Source: Thermoleptolyngbya sichuanensis A183
Lineage (GTDB): Bacteria > Cyanobacteriota > Cyanobacteriia > Elainellales > Elainellaceae
Reading direction: 5' to 3'
NCBI RefSeq assembly: GCF_013177315.1
Contig: NZ_CP053661.1
Span: forward strand, 3,534,001 to 3,598,000
DNA length: 64,000 nt
How positions within the stretch are numbered: the stretch's first letter is position 1; each line of letters starts with the position of its first letter. This document shows positions 27,648 through 36,702 of the stretch, piece by piece. A program made the translations under genes and the position numbers. Under the pieces are notes generated by a model that saw only the letters and a list, made by a program, of their open reading frames with translations, did not search any database and was not told the DNA's origin.

Positions 27648-27755
27648 TCATTTTTTCCAGGGCAGTTTGGTGCCCATTTCGGTCAGGGCTGAAATCACCA
27701 GATACACAATCACCAATCCGGCAGTGATTAGAAAAATTGGCAAGTCGTCTGGCAT
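27648..27755 (-). CDS. Possible small single-span membrane protein, 35 residues
   Basis: Reads MPDDLPIFLITAGLVIVYLV then ISALTEMGTKLPWKK. A hydrophobic core at residues 5-24 followed by a Lys-rich tail is typical of small thylakoid or plasma-membrane subunits. There is no clear Shine-Dalgarno upstream (CCTTCTCTC precedes the ATG), so confidence is limited. No named family was recognised. Confidence 0.5.
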   Translation of the reverse strand: MPDDLPIFLITAGLVIVYLVISALTEMGTKLPWKK

Positions 27756-27896
27756 GAGAGAAGGGGCAAGGAGGGGGTTAAAACTCGAATCAAAGCCTCT
27801 CAGGGTTGGATGGATCTTTGGGCTTAGTTGGGCTGGTTATGAATCTCTGCTTTTGTCTGAGCATTCGATTTCCAGCTTGGATTTACTTGTTCAGTT

Positions 27897-27988
27897 TAGG
27901 ACTTACGCACTTGCAATAAGCTAGCGGGATTTCAGACAATTTCTCGCGGGCGCAGCCCGCGAGAAATTGTCCAACTGCGTAAGTCCTA
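27897..27988 (+). repeat. Palindromic dispersed element, copy 5
   Basis: TAGGACTTACGCACTTGCAA, then AAGCTAGCGGGATTTC, the perfect hairpin AATTTCTCGCGGGC...GCCCGCGAGAAATT, and ACTGCGTAAGTCCTA. TA flanks both ends. It is 41 bases upstream of the DUF1622 gene. Confidence 0.9.
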
Positions 27989-28029
27989 CAGTTCATAGAA
28001 GTTCAGTTTATAGAAGTTTAGCGTTCCCT

Positions 28030-28449
28030 ATGCTGGTTCATCTCCCGGCAACTGATTCACTGTCTGCAAGTAGCTCGCTGATCCACAGAGCAGAGTTTTT
28101 GCTTCAGGAGATGGCGCTGCTGCTGAAGATTATTCTGGAGTTCATTGCGATTTTGATTGTGGCGATCGCCCTCGTCAAAACAATCCGCAAGTGTGTTCGT
28201 ATGTTTCGCTATCAGGGCTACATTGTGCAGCCGCCGATCCGGCTGGATTTGGGGCTTTCTCTAGCGCTGGCGCTGGAGTTTTTGCTGGCAGCCGACATTG
28301 TGGGCACGGCGGTTTCTCCCCACTGGAACGAAATCGCTAAACTGGCAGCGATCACGGGCATTCGCACCTTTCTCAACTACTTTTTGCACCGAGAAGTGCG
28401 GGAGCTTCAGGAGTCGCACAACGTGGTGCGCTCCTCCGAGGTCGAGTGA
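28030..28449 (+). CDS. DUF1622 membrane protein
   Basis: 139 residues from the ATG at 28030; upstream in-frame codons belong to the palindromic repeat and were excluded. A later ATG at 28111 is also possible. There are three hydrophobic helices: ALLLKIILEFIAILIVAIALV, LDLGLSLALALEFLLAADIVG, and a third around IAKLAAITGIRTFLNYFLHREV. The spacing and the RxxLNYFLxRE ending fit DUF1622 inner-membrane proteins of unknown function. It is bracketed by two copies of the palindromic element. Confidence 0.78.
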   Translation: MLVHLPATDSLSASSSLIHRAEFLLQEMALLLKIILEFIAILIVAIALVKTIRKCVRMFRYQGYIVQPPIRLDLGLSLALALEFLLAADIVGTAVSPHWNEIAKLAAITGIRTFLNYFLHREVRELQESHNVVRSSEVE

Positions 28450-28560
28450 GGCGCAACAGAAAGCAGAAAAAATGCCCCCTGGGCCAGAACTTCCACCATC
28501 GGCAGAAAGCTGACTCAAGGGGCGATCGCCATTCGCCACAGAAGACAGTTATTGAGGTTC

Positions 28561-28650
28561 AGGACTTACGCACTTGCGATAGGCTTTCTGGGCTTTGGAC
28601 GATTTCTCGCGGGCGCAGCCCGCGAGAAATCGTCCAACTGCGTAAGTCCT
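28561..28650 (+). repeat. Palindromic dispersed element, copy 6
   Basis: The most regular copy: AGGACTTACGCACTTGCGAT, AGGCTTTCTGGGCTTTGGAC, hairpin GATTTCTCGCGGGC...GCCCGCGAGAAATC, then GTCCAACTGCGTAAGTCCT. It sits between convergent genes. Confidence 0.92.
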
Positions 28651-28655
28651 AGAGG

Positions 28656-29882
28656 CTATTGAGGCAGTTGCAGACAGTCGAGGGTTCGCAGCGTTGCCGC
28701 AGCCGCATAGTTGCGCTGGGAGGCGGCGTTAGGCGCAAAGTTGTTGCCCTGCTCATTCAGCGGAGACGCAACGCCGCAGAAGCCCGATAGCTCGGTAATA
28801 GTCGCCGAGGCCCAGTGGTTTGTGGTGTCGGCAAAGGTGCGGGTGGGCTGATTTAGCAGCAGGGTAGGCGACGAGCCACGCGCCGTCAGCGCAAACTCAG
28901 CGGCTCGCTTCAGCACCGACACCAGTTCAGCACGGGTCACGGGCTGTGCCGGACGGAAGGTGCCGTCTTCGTAGCCGCGCACAATGTTGTTATCGCGGGC
29001 AAATTGGATCTTGGCGGCGCTCCAGCGGGATGCATTGACATCTCGATAGGGGTCACCGCTGGCGGCGGCAGGAATCTGCAGATTGACGTTAGGCGCTTTG
29101 GTGAGCGCATCCAGCACCATCGACACCAACTGCTCGCGGGTTAGCGTATCCAGCGGGCGGAAAGTGTTGTCGGGGAAGCCCGAAATGAATCCAGCAGCAA
29201 CCGCGTTGCGAATTTGCGTGGCGTAGATGTCTCTGGAAATGTCCGTGAAGGTGACCGGGACGGGCGTGGGGGTTGGGGTCGGCGTAGGCGTGGGGGTTGG
29301 GGTTGGCGTGGGCGTGGGCTGTGTGGCGACATCTCCGGGCGGGAAGACCCCTTCGTAGGTGAGATAGACGTGGCCCAGCGTGCGATCGCCAAAGGTGCGC
29401 TTGGTAAATCGCCAGCCCGGTTGCAGCGTAATTTTGGCAAAGTCTTCCGTTAAGCCATTCGCCCGTCCGATAAGCAGTTGCGGGCGAGAGCGGTCGTTGG
29501 GCACGCCCAGCATCACTAGGTCGCCGTTTTGCGGCAAAATCCGGATGCTGTAATCCAGCCCCATATCTTGGCCATTGACCCGGATCGAGTAGCCGTTGCG
29601 GTCGGTGGCGCGGTTGCAAATACCCGTGAAATCAAACTGGAGCAGCAGCGGTGTAACGATGGTTGGATTTGCCCCAGACTCGCTCCAGCAGGGGCGTGCA
29701 TCAGACACTTGCTCCAAAATCAGCAGTCGGCGGGTGGTCACGCCAGAAGACGACACAGCGATAAATCGACCCTGGTCTACCTCTTGCTGACCAAAGGTGG
29801 TGGCAGAGGTGGGAGCGGAAATAGACAGAGCACCCAGCGCGATCGCGCTAAGGGCTACGAGACGATGACGCAAACGTTTCAT
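28656..29882 (-). CDS. Exported DUF3747 protein with S-layer-homology domains
   Basis: 408 residues. A signal peptide ends near residue 27 (ALGALSISAPTSA/TT). Residues 28-180 match the cyanobacterial DUF3747 module: TFGQQEVDQGRFIAVSSSG, then LLILEQVSDARPCW and DFTGICNRATDRNGYSIR. A linker of about ten TP dipeptides follows, then three S-layer-homology repeats, for example FTDISRDIYATQIRNAVAAG...FRPLDTLTREQLV and YEDGTFRPAQPVTRAELV. SLH repeats usually bind pyruvylated peptidoglycan-linked polymer or outer-envelope components, so it should sit on the cell envelope. Function of DUF3747 unknown. Confidence 0.88.
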   Translation of the reverse strand: MKRLRHRLVALSAIALGALSISAPTSATTFGQQEVDQGRFIAVSSSGVTTRRLLILEQVSDARPCWSESGANPTIVTPLLLQFDFTGICNRATDRNGYSIRVNGQDMGLDYSIRILPQNGDLVMLGVPNDRSRPQLLIGRANGLTEDFAKITLQPGWRFTKRTFGDRTLGHVYLTYEGVFPPGDVATQPTPTPTPTPTPTPTPTPTPVPVTFTDISRDIYATQIRNAVAAGFISGFPDNTFRPLDTLTREQLVSMVLDALTKAPNVNLQIPAAASGDPYRDVNASRWSAAKIQFARDNNIVRGYEDGTFRPAQPVTRAELVSVLKRAAEFALTARGSSPTLLLNQPTRTFADTTNHWASATITELSGFCGVASPLNEQGNNFAPNAASQRNYAAAATLRTLDCLQLPQ

Positions 29883-30209
29883 AGCTGAGATGCGAAATGA
29901 AGTAGGACTGCAAAATTGAGTACCGCGGCCGGGCCGGATCGAGCAGCAACAAGACGCTGAGACTCAGATCTCCAGCACGATCGCCACCCGCTACCCACAG
30001 CGTAGGCATCAGAAGGTTTCCAAGCTTGTGGATTGACCGTTCGGGGCATCCAACCATTTGCAGTCGGTCTGCACCTGACATCTGCTAGTGTTCCCAAAGA
30101 CGGCCCGCCGATCAAACGAAGTCGAGGAGCGGGGCGAGTAAAATGGGCTGATGTGGCTTGAGGCTTGGCTAGCTGGACGTTCCGGCTCATCCAAATCCTC
30201 GAAAGCAGC
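29883..30209. other. Intergenic region, nothing recognised
   Basis: Promoter region of the DUF3747/SLH gene. No gene, repeat or RNA was identified. Confidence 0.5.
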
Positions 30210-30632
30210 CTATTCCACTGGGCTAAAACTAACGACATCAGTACCAGACAACACTACAAACAGTTCGCGATTGGTGCGCCCAAACTGGCAGACAACGCTG
30301 ACTACAGACTCGCCATTGGGCCTGCCGTCAGAAAGAACCGTAGAGCGAATGATTTGCCGAAATGGCCCACTCTCAGCCACAATATCATTCCAATAGGTCT
30401 GGATTGAGCGGGCGCTGATATCGTTTACATCTTGTAGGCTGGCTTCGTAGTCTGCAACGGCCGACTCGAACTGCTGGTCTCCAAGACGGGTGATAAAGCT
30501 TTCGGCGATCGCCGTTAGGGAAACTTGCGAAATTTGACGAGCTTCTGGAGCAGTCTGTGCCTGCGCTTGGGGTAGGGCAACGCCGACCAGCATTACGGCA
30601 GGAACGAGGACAAACAGAAACGCTGATTTCAT
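30210..30632 (-). CDS. Small exported protein of unknown function
   Basis: 140 residues from MKSAFLFVLVPAVMLVGVAL; 15 further in-frame codons upstream would spoil the signal peptide. Cleavage is likely near QAQA/QT. The mature part has an early helix pair (LTAIAESFITRLGDQQFESAVADY) and a beta-rich end (VVSVVCQFGRTNRELFVVLSG), an arrangement like DUF3887/NTF2-type periplasmic domains. This assignment is tentative. Confidence 0.65.
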   Translation of the reverse strand: MKSAFLFVLVPAVMLVGVALPQAQAQTAPEARQISQVSLTAIAESFITRLGDQQFESAVADYEASLQDVNDISARSIQTYWNDIVAESGPFRQIIRSTVLSDGRPNGESVVSVVCQFGRTNRELFVVLSGTDVVSFSPVE

Positions 30633-30838
30633 AACGAATTCCATGGGGTAGATTCGAGCACCGATTCCATATCCCATGACTGTGGCTCAGTTCAATTTGT
30701 GCCCAGCGTTGAAAAGAACTTTGGAAGCAACCAGGAAACGGGAAGTCGGAACTCGATGTGGGTCATTCAATCCTATTTCCACCTTTCAAAGCACCCATGC
30801 GGTTCACAGCCCTGAAACCGCTTTTCTGTAATAAATCG

Positions 30839-31462
30839 TTAGACCAGAGCGTCTCCCTGGCGGTTCTCGTCCGCCGCTGGTGGGCGTTCTTTGGGGCTTG
30901 GGAAGTCAACGGCTTCGTAAAAGTCGGCGATCGCCCCTTCCCAGCCCACGCTGGTCAGCAACACGCGATCGCCCTCGCCATAGGGATGCAGCACCCACAG
31001 GCCCTCCTCGTTGCGACGAAACACGTCTACCTGGAGCCGGGTTTGAGAAATCAGGACATATTCTTGCAAGCTCTCGATTTGGCGATAGTCGGCAAATTTG
31101 TCGCCCCGGTCAAAGGCTTCCGTCGCTTCGGACAGGACTTCGACAATCAGGCAAGGATAGCGCTTGAAAGTATTCGTCGTGCGATCGCGCTCATCGCAAG
31201 TCACCATCACATCTGGATAGTAGTAGCAGTTCAGTTCCTCAATGCGGGCCTTCATGTCTAAGGCGTAGGCCCGACAGCTTTGGTTGCGGAGATGTCCTCG
31301 CAGGAATGCCCAACAATTGAGTGCAATTGTGACATGGGCATCGGTGCCGCCTGCCATCGCGTAGATATAGCCATCGCGATACTCATGCTTCGTAGGGCGG
31401 GCGGCTTCCTCCGCCAGATACTCTTCTGGAGAAACGTAGTGATCAACGGAGACTGCAACCAT
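30839..31462 (-). CDS. Uma2-family (DUF820) putative endonuclease
   Basis: 207 residues from MVAVSVDHYVSPEEYLAEE. Family pattern: HEYRDGYIYAMAGGTDAHV near the N-terminus, YYYPDVMVTCDERDR with the PD of a PD-(D/E)xK-like core, and PCLIVEVLSEATEAFDRGDKFADYR with the E-V-x-S element and downstream Lys. Uma2 proteins are present in tens of copies in many cyanobacteria; their biological role is unresolved. A second, divergent member lies at 36124-36702. Confidence 0.85.
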   Translation of the reverse strand: MVAVSVDHYVSPEEYLAEEAARPTKHEYRDGYIYAMAGGTDAHVTIALNCWAFLRGHLRNQSCRAYALDMKARIEELNCYYYPDVMVTCDERDRTTNTFKRYPCLIVEVLSEATEAFDRGDKFADYRQIESLQEYVLISQTRLQVDVFRRNEEGLWVLHPYGEGDRVLLTSVGWEGAIADFYEAVDFPSPKERPPAADENRQGDALV

Positions 31463-31560
31463 CGGGGCTGAGGTAGGCCAGAACAGCCATAGAGTCACTG
31501 CATAGGTTTATTGTATCGGCTTGGGGCGATCGCCCTTCCAAGACAGCGGTTTCGGCTTTT

Positions 31561-31608
31561 GCAATCGCTGTTTAGCAATCGCTGCTTAGCATTCGCTGTT
31601 TAGCATTC
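31561..31608. repeat. Tandem repeat, 3.4 x 14 bases
   Basis: GCAATCGCTGTTTA, GCAATCGCTGCTTA, GCATTCGCTGTTTA and a partial GCATTC. It overlaps the last codons of the following minus-strand gene. Confidence 0.85.
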
Positions 31609-32070
31609 ACCACCCTGCTTAGCGTTCCCATTGAATAGCTCATAGACCTGGGTACAAAACGACCGCAGCCGGGTCTGGATTTCTTCGACGGGCTGCTGCG
31701 TTCCCAGCACGCGCCACTCGCCAACAGTAGACAAGCGCCACTGCTCGCCCTGGTGCGTCAGCCCGACGGCTTCTAGACCAATGACGCGGCGGGTTTGGGC
31801 GATCGCCCCCTCGCCCGATTCTGCCGCTGCTTCATCCTCAAACAAGCGGATCTGCACCAAAATACTGCGGGCCTGAAACCGAGGACTCCAACCCGGCAAG
31901 TGAAAGCCAATGTCGATGGAGTCAGGATCTACCAGTTCGCGGGTGCCGGGGTCATTGGCCCAGGGCTTCAGGTCTGCCTGCGCGTCGGGAAAGTAAGACT
32001 TGAATAAATTAACAGCGGCGGCAATCTTGGCGGCTAGCTCTAGCCCCTTTGCCTGTTCTGCTGCATTCAC
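31600..32070 (-). CDS. Conserved protein of unknown function
   Basis: 156 residues, cytoplasmic. It has an N-terminal helix (AEQAKGLELAAKIAAAVNLFKSYF) and a beta-rich middle (DPDSIDIGFHLPGWSPRFQARSILVQIRLFEDE) followed by LEAVGLTHQGEQWRLSTVGEW. The composition and ordered pattern look like a true conserved gene, but no named family was recognised. The C-terminus (NGNAKQGGEC) is partly encoded by a 14-base tandem repeat, so the end may vary between strains. Confidence 0.65.
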   Translation of the reverse strand: MNAAEQAKGLELAAKIAAAVNLFKSYFPDAQADLKPWANDPGTRELVDPDSIDIGFHLPGWSPRFQARSILVQIRLFEDEAAAESGEGAIAQTRRVIGLEAVGLTHQGEQWRLSTVGEWRVLGTQQPVEEIQTRLRSFCTQVYELFNGNAKQGGEC

Positions 32071-32586
32071 GCTGCTTGCTCCTGCGATGAATCCCCGTTC
32101 GGGGTTTTGGAATTTTAGATTTTGGATTTTGGGTTTTGGACTTGGGTTTATGAACTGAGTTGGGCGTGATGGAGAATGCTTTGGCGAATGACTTGGCTAA
32201 TAACTTGAGGAATGACTTGAGTGTAAATCTTACAGTTCAGCATGAATCACGGTAAAGGTACGAAAGAGCGGCGTTCTGGCAATGTCGCTCGACATAAACA
32301 CTAGCCCGCAGGTGCAACTGCAATCTATAGTGCGATACGACCCTGCTGACCGCAGTCACGATCAACACTATTTCTCAGAATTCTCCAGTTTTGCTAATCC
32401 TCGCTGCATCAAAGATAGAAAAGTGCCCAGGAGACAAGAAAGTGCCCAACCGCCTGACTAATCTGCCAGGATGCTGGGCACTTGTGCCATGCTTTGGTGT
32501 GGAGCGGGGTCGCTGCTCAGCGCAGAGGCGATGCAATGACCCCACTTAGAGAGAGTAGAAATAGAGAACAGAACACCTTTAGCCCA
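32071..32586. other. Intergenic region with simple repeats
   Basis: At 32103-32141 it holds a GGTTTTGGAATTTTAGATT-type heptamer run like those near 9250 and 46154. At 32440-32448 and 32475-32483 AAGTGCCCA and TGGGCACTT form a wide inverted repeat past the end of the fasciclin gene. No gene seen. Confidence 0.5.
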
Positions 32587-33285
32587 CTATTGCAGGTCGA
32601 GTCCGGGAGGAATCAGCACCTGATCGATTACGTGGATCACGCCGTTGCTAGCTACGATGTCGGCCTGGATGACGCGAGCGCCGGAGACAGTGACGGTTTC
32701 GCCATCCTGGGCGATCGCCACTGAGTTGCCCTCGACCGTTGCCACTTCACCGGGCTGAATCGCGTCTGAGGTGACGCTACCGGAAACCACATGGTACGCC
32801 AGGATTTGCTGCAACACACGCTGGTTTTCGGGCTGTAGCAACGCCTGCAACGTCTCTTCGGGCAGTGCCGCAAAGGCTTCGTTAGTCGGGGCAAACACGG
32901 TGAACGGGCCAGCTTCGTTTAGCGCACCGTCCAAACCTGCTGCTTTGAGGGCGGCTTCCAGCGTACTAAAGGATTCCCCTTGGGACACAATCTGGGTCAA
33001 CGTGCCCGCTGCCATCGCAGTTGCCCCGTCGGTTCTTGGAGCAACATCCGCCGTCGGCATATCAGCAGGCGCTTCTACACCCGTGACCGTTGCATCAATG
33101 ACCGTTTCGCCCATCGTCGTCTCGCCAGCTACGGTTTCAGACACAGCATCGGTCGTTGCGGCAGAGGGCATGACTTCATCCATCGAGGCCATGCCGGGGT
33201 AAGTGTAGGCTACAGTCGCCGTTACAACGCCCAGACCCAGCAGCTTGATCCACTGATTGCGAGTGCTCGTTTGCTTGATGTTCAT
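32587..33285 (-). CDS. Fasciclin (FAS1) domain protein, membrane-anchored or secreted
   Basis: 232 residues. A hydrophobic N-terminal segment (IKLLGLGVVTATVAYTYPG, residues 13-31) is a signal or anchor. Residues 32-95 are Thr/Ala/Val-rich linker. One FAS1 domain fills residues 95-232: FSTLEAALKAAGLDGALN, then the H1 motif GPFTVFAPTNEAFAALP, ILAYHVVSGSV, and the H2 end GVIHVIDQVLIPP. FAS1 domains mediate cell-surface adhesion. Single-domain secreted forms are common in cyanobacteria. Confidence 0.9.
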   Translation of the reverse strand: MNIKQTSTRNQWIKLLGLGVVTATVAYTYPGMASMDEVMPSAATTDAVSETVAGETTMGETVIDATVTGVEAPADMPTADVAPRTDGATAMAAGTLTQIVSQGESFSTLEAALKAAGLDGALNEAGPFTVFAPTNEAFAALPEETLQALLQPENQRVLQQILAYHVVSGSVTSDAIQPGEVATVEGNSVAIAQDGETVTVSGARVIQADIVASNGVIHVIDQVLIPPGLDLQ

Positions 33286-33708
33286 GGTTACCTCTTTGCG
33301 ACTAAACGCCTTGCTGAATGGTTAATCAACAACCCTGCATATTGCGAAATGTTGCGAATACTTGCAGACTCGTAGCAGTCTAAAATCAGCAGGCTGGAGA
33401 AACCGTCAACCAGAGGTAGGAGATTCGCCTATGGCAAAGATCTATCTCAGGACAGAGGAAAAACTCAGATAAACGGCGTTTTGCGGGAAACACTGCCCTA
33501 AAGCCTTGAAAAAGTTTCAAGAACGCGATGTGCAACTTTCAATCAATCTGCCCTCATCCCCCAACCCCTTCTCCCAAGTCGGCAGAAGCGGAGCAAGGGA
33601 GGCTTGAAGTCCCTCTCCCAGAGCGGGAGAGGGATTGAGGGTGAGGGGGATCGGCAACGTTGCACATTGCGTTTCAAGACTAAGCAAGACTAAAGATCTC
33701 AAAGAGGA
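33286..33708. other. Intergenic region holding one C-run repeat
   Basis: Promoter side of the fasciclin gene and 3' side of glsA. Apart from the repeat at 33551-33649 nothing was recognised. Confidence 0.5.
33551..33649. repeat. CCCTCATCCCCC...GAGGGTGAGGG element, copy 2
   Basis: Same ends as copy 1: CCCTCATCCCCCAACCCC and ATTGAGGGTGAGGGG, with AAGTCCCTCTCCCAGAGC between. The central hairpin is degenerate. It lies just past the 3' end of the glutaminase gene. Confidence 0.8.
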
Positions 33709-34734
33709 TTATGAGTTTTCTTTAGACAGCGAGATGAGACGCTCTTTTCCACCGAGATGCTCTAAAAAGTAGTGGCAGCCGCGAGACGAGTCGAATAAGT
33801 GCAGCCCAAATTCTTGCGAGATGGCTTCGCACACGCGCACGCCGCGCACGCTGTTGCCTCGGCCATCCAGCGGCGGCGAAAAGACGGCAATGCCAAGCTG
33901 GTCGGGCACGACGGCAATAATGCCGCCACAAACGCCGCTCTTGGCGGGCAGCCCCACGCGATAGGCCCACTCGCCCGCAAAGTTGTACATACCGCAGGTA
34001 TACATGACGCTGAGCATGTCGCGCACATAGCCCGCCTCGACCGCGCGATCGCCCGTCATTGGGTTCACGCCCTGGTTGGCCAGCGTCGCCGCCATCACTG
34101 CCAGATCCCGACAGGACACCATCACCGAACACTGCTGAAAGTACAGATCCAGCGCTTCTTCGATGTCCCAGTCCACCATTTTGAAATGGCGCATTAGGTA
34201 GGCCATCGCCCGGTTGCGATCGCCCGTGGCCCGCTCCGACACGTAGGTTGCCACGTCTACCACAATGTCGTGCCCGACGTAGCGGCGAAACATATTTAGC
34301 AGGCGATTGAGCCGTTCCGTTGGGCCGTCGCCAGCAATGAGGCTAGTGGTGGCGATCGCCCCCGCATTGACCATTGGGTTATAGGGCCGCTTCGACGCTT
34401 CATCCAAAATAATCGCGTTAAAGGCATCGCCCGTAGGTTCTACGCCCACCCGCGCCAGCACATAGTCGCGCCCGTGGTCTTCCAGCGCCAACCCCTGCAC
34501 AAACACCTTGGAAATGGACTGGATCGTAAACAGATGCGCCGTATCACCCACCTCAAACACCTGTCCATCCGCCGTTACCAGGCAAATGCCAAACAAATTG
34601 GGATCTACCTTGGCCAGTTCGGGAATGTAGTCCGCCACTTTGCCCCCGCGCAGCTCGCGGCAAGATTGGTAAAGACCTTCCAAAAAAGACTGCACTGCAT
34701 CAGGTGTTCGACATAGGCTGGCATCGTCGGGCAT
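33709..34734 (-). CDS. glsA: Glutaminase A
   Basis: 341 residues. This is the serine-dependent glutaminase fold (beta-lactamase-like). The catalytic Ser-x-x-Lys is S73-I-S-K76 in [10 protein letters not shown]. Other family blocks are [56 protein letters not shown] and [13 protein letters not shown]. It hydrolyses glutamine to glutamate and ammonia in the cytoplasm. Some forms support acid resistance or nitrogen recycling. It is divergent from the mutarotase-like gene. Confidence 0.95.
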   Translation of the reverse strand: MPDDASLCRTPDAVQSFLEGLYQSCRELRGGKVADYIPELAKVDPNLFGICLVTADGQVFEVGDTAHLFTIQSISKVFVQGLALEDHGRDYVLARVGVEPTGDAFNAIILDEASKRPYNPMVNAGAIATTSLIAGDGPTERLNRLLNMFRRYVGHDIVVDVATYVSERATGDRNRAMAYLMRHFKMVDWDIEEALDLYFQQCSVMVSCRDLAVMAATLANQGVNPMTGDRAVEAGYVRDMLSVMYTCGMYNFAGEWAYRVGLPAKSGVCGGIIAVVPDQLGIAVFSPPLDGRGNSVRGVRVCEAISQEFGLHLFDSSRGCHYFLEHLGGKERLISLSKENS

Positions 34735-34878
34735 GGCAACGTTTGGGGAATGGGGTGGAGAAGACAGGCGAGAAAAGCGGGGCTTGCCGCATCTGGAAAA
34801 ACCCAGAAAATTCTAATAAATTCTGGGGTTTGTGCCAGAGCAGTCCATGATTAGAGGTGTCGTTATTTCCCCAAAGCC

Positions 34879-35748
34879 GTGTTTGAGGTTTCCCAGCACC
34901 CATCCCAATATCTCACCTATGCGCTGACCGATTCGGCCACCGATGCCCGCCTAGAGGTCGTGCCTGAGCGCGGCGGCATCATCACTCGCTGGAGCGTGCA
35001 GGGGCGCGACATTCTCTATCTCGACGAAGCCCGCTTTGCAGACCCCAGCCTCAGCGTGCGCGGCGGCATTCCCATCTTGTTTCCCATTTGCGGCAACCTG
35101 CCCAACAATGCCTACACCTACAACGGCCAGACCTATCTGCTGAAGCAGCACGGCTTTGCCCGCGACCTGCCCTGGCTAGTCACCCATACCGAAGCGCTGG
35201 ATCGAGCCAGCATCACGCTCAACCTGAGCAGCAGCGACCAGACCCGTGCGCTCTATCCGTTTGAGTTTTCGCTGGACTTTACCTACATCCTGGAGGGCAA
35301 TCGCCTGGTGTTGCAGCAGCAGGTCACCAATTCAGGAAATACCATCATGCCCTTTTCGCTGGGGCTACATCCCTATTTCTCGGTGTCGGACAAGGCGCGG
35401 CTAGATTTCGACATTCCCTCAACGCAATACGTAGACCAGCGCACGCAGGAAACCCACGCCTATATGGATGGGTTCGATTTCAGCCAGGACGAAATCGACG
35501 TGCTGTTTCGCAAGCTGTCGTTTCAGTCCGCAACGGTGGAAGATTTTCGAGAAAACCTGAAGCTGCGGCTGGATTTTGACGATCCCTACACGATGCTGGT
35601 GTTTTGGACGCTAAAGGGCAAGGACTTTTACTGTCTGGAACCCTGGACGGGGCCGCGCAACGCGCTGAACACGGGCGATCATTTGATCGAACTGGCTCCG
35701 GGCGGCACGGTGCGGACGAGTTTCCGCATCACGGCCCAGTTGTCGTAA
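34879..35748 (+). CDS. Aldose 1-epimerase-family protein (hexose-6-phosphate mutarotase-like)
   Basis: 289 residues from a GTG start. The galactose-mutarotase-like fold is indicated by VVPERGGIITRWSVQGRDILY, SVRGGIPILFPICGNLP, KQHGFARDLPW with the catalytic-type His, LGLHPYFSV with the second His, and the late CLEPWTGP with the Glu. These are the D-hexose-6-phosphate mutarotase/YeaD-type features, so it probably interconverts anomers of glucose-6-phosphate or a related sugar. No sugar-operon neighbour. Confidence 0.85.
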   Translation: MFEVSQHPSQYLTYALTDSATDARLEVVPERGGIITRWSVQGRDILYLDEARFADPSLSVRGGIPILFPICGNLPNNAYTYNGQTYLLKQHGFARDLPWLVTHTEALDRASITLNLSSSDQTRALYPFEFSLDFTYILEGNRLVLQQQVTNSGNTIMPFSLGLHPYFSVSDKARLDFDIPSTQYVDQRTQETHAYMDGFDFSQDEIDVLFRKLSFQSATVEDFRENLKLRLDFDDPYTMLVFWTLKGKDFYCLEPWTGPRNALNTGDHLIELAPGGTVRTSFRITAQLS

Positions 35749-35817
35749 AGCAAAGCCTAGCCTGGGGTGGCGTGGCTTTTCCAGCGGCTTTTCCAGTGGC
35801 TTTTCTAAAAGACGGTC

Positions 35818-35868
35818 GCGAATTTGCAGGACACGCGAATTTGCGGGACACGCGAACTTTCGGGACAC
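35818..35868. repeat. Tandem repeat, 3 x 17 bases
   Basis: GCGAATTTGCAGGACAC, GCGAATTTGCGGGACAC, GCGAACTTTCGGGACAC. Just before it, GGCTTTTCCAG recurs three times at 12-base spacing (35774-35805). Confidence 0.85.
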
Positions 35869-36015
35869 GCAACCTCACAGGATATGGGAAGGGGCGATCG
35901 CCCTCGCTGCTACCCTCTAGTAAAGTCATCCAGACTTTCTTAGAAAAGCTTAGAAAAGATAGTCACACCTCACAGACAGGTGATATATTGATTAATCGGT
36001 GCGCTTGGCACTGAC

Positions 36016-36087
36016 GGGTCGCTAGCTCAGCGGTAGAGCACTCGGCTTTTAACCGATTGGTCCTGGGTTCGAATCCCAGGCGACCCA
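36016..36087 (+). tRNA. tRNA-Lys (anticodon TTT)
   Basis: 72 bases. Acceptor GGGTCGC pairs with GCGACCC, D arm GCTCAGCGGTAGAGC, anticodon arm CTCGGCTTTTAACCGA with TTT, and T arm CTGGGTTCGAATCCCAG. Discriminator A; CCA not encoded. Confidence 0.96.
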
Positions 36088-36123
36088 TTTTTTCTCAGAA
36101 TTTTTGCTTTACGACTGCTGTTT

Positions 36124-36702
36124 TCAGGCTTGTGCAGCAGGCGATCGCAGGAATTCGCTGACCTGAATCACGCAGTCTGGGAAAGACAGCGGGGCGATCG
36201 CCTCCTGTTCCGACAAAATTTGTTCTGCACCATAGCCCGCCCCACCAGGGTCTCGAAATACGTATAGGCGACGCTCCTGCACGTCCAGAATCCAACATTC
36301 CTGAATGCCCGATCGCCCGTAAACCGGAACCTTCAGGTCGCGATCGCGGCGTAGCGTACTGTCTGCCACTTCAATCAGCAAGAAGATTTCCGCTGGCGTG
36401 GGGTGGTGATCTTCATAGTCCAGCGGGTCGGGGTGAACCATAGCGACATCTGGCTCTGGCTGCGAAAAATCGCTCAACTGCACCGGGTCTTGGAACCGCA
36501 GCAGCGCTCGACCCGCCAGCCGTTGTGACAATACGCGATCAATTCGAGTCACCGCTGCGCTATGGGCCGTTCCCTTGGCTGCCATTGTATAAAGCTGTCC
36601 CTCAATCAGTTCTACGCGCTCGTCGGCAGCCAGGATGCCCGCTTCCACCATGCGGCGATAGTCCTGCACGCTGAGCGATCGCAATTCAGGGGCGATCGTC
36701 AT
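36124..36702 (-). CDS. Uma2-family (DUF820) putative endonuclease
   Basis: 192 residues. MTIAPELRSLSVQDYRRMVEAG, then ERVELIEGQLYTMAAKGTAHS, QPEPDVAMVHPDPLDYEDHHP with the PD, and EIFLLIEVADSTLRRDRDLKVPVYGRSGIQECWILD carrying the E-V-x-S and downstream Lys of the PD-(D/E)xK-like core. It is only distantly similar to the Uma2 protein at 30839-31462. Role unknown. Confidence 0.88.
   Translation of the reverse strand: MTIAPELRSLSVQDYRRMVEAGILAADERVELIEGQLYTMAAKGTAHSAAVTRIDRVLSQRLAGRALLRFQDPVQLSDFSQPEPDVAMVHPDPLDYEDHHPTPAEIFLLIEVADSTLRRDRDLKVPVYGRSGIQECWILDVQERRLYVFRDPGGAGYGAEQILSEQEAIAPLSFPDCVIQVSEFLRSPAAQA

Noticed and set aside
28561-28650. Hairpins of the palindromic elements considered as intrinsic terminators
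   Set aside because: They lack a T run after the stem and occur in both orientations relative to genes, including upstream of starts. Copies between convergent genes may still act as terminators secondarily.
32440-32483. AAGTGCCCA / TGGGCACTT inverted repeat as terminator of the fasciclin gene
   Set aside because: The loop is 26 bases and no T run follows on the minus strand; too weak to call.
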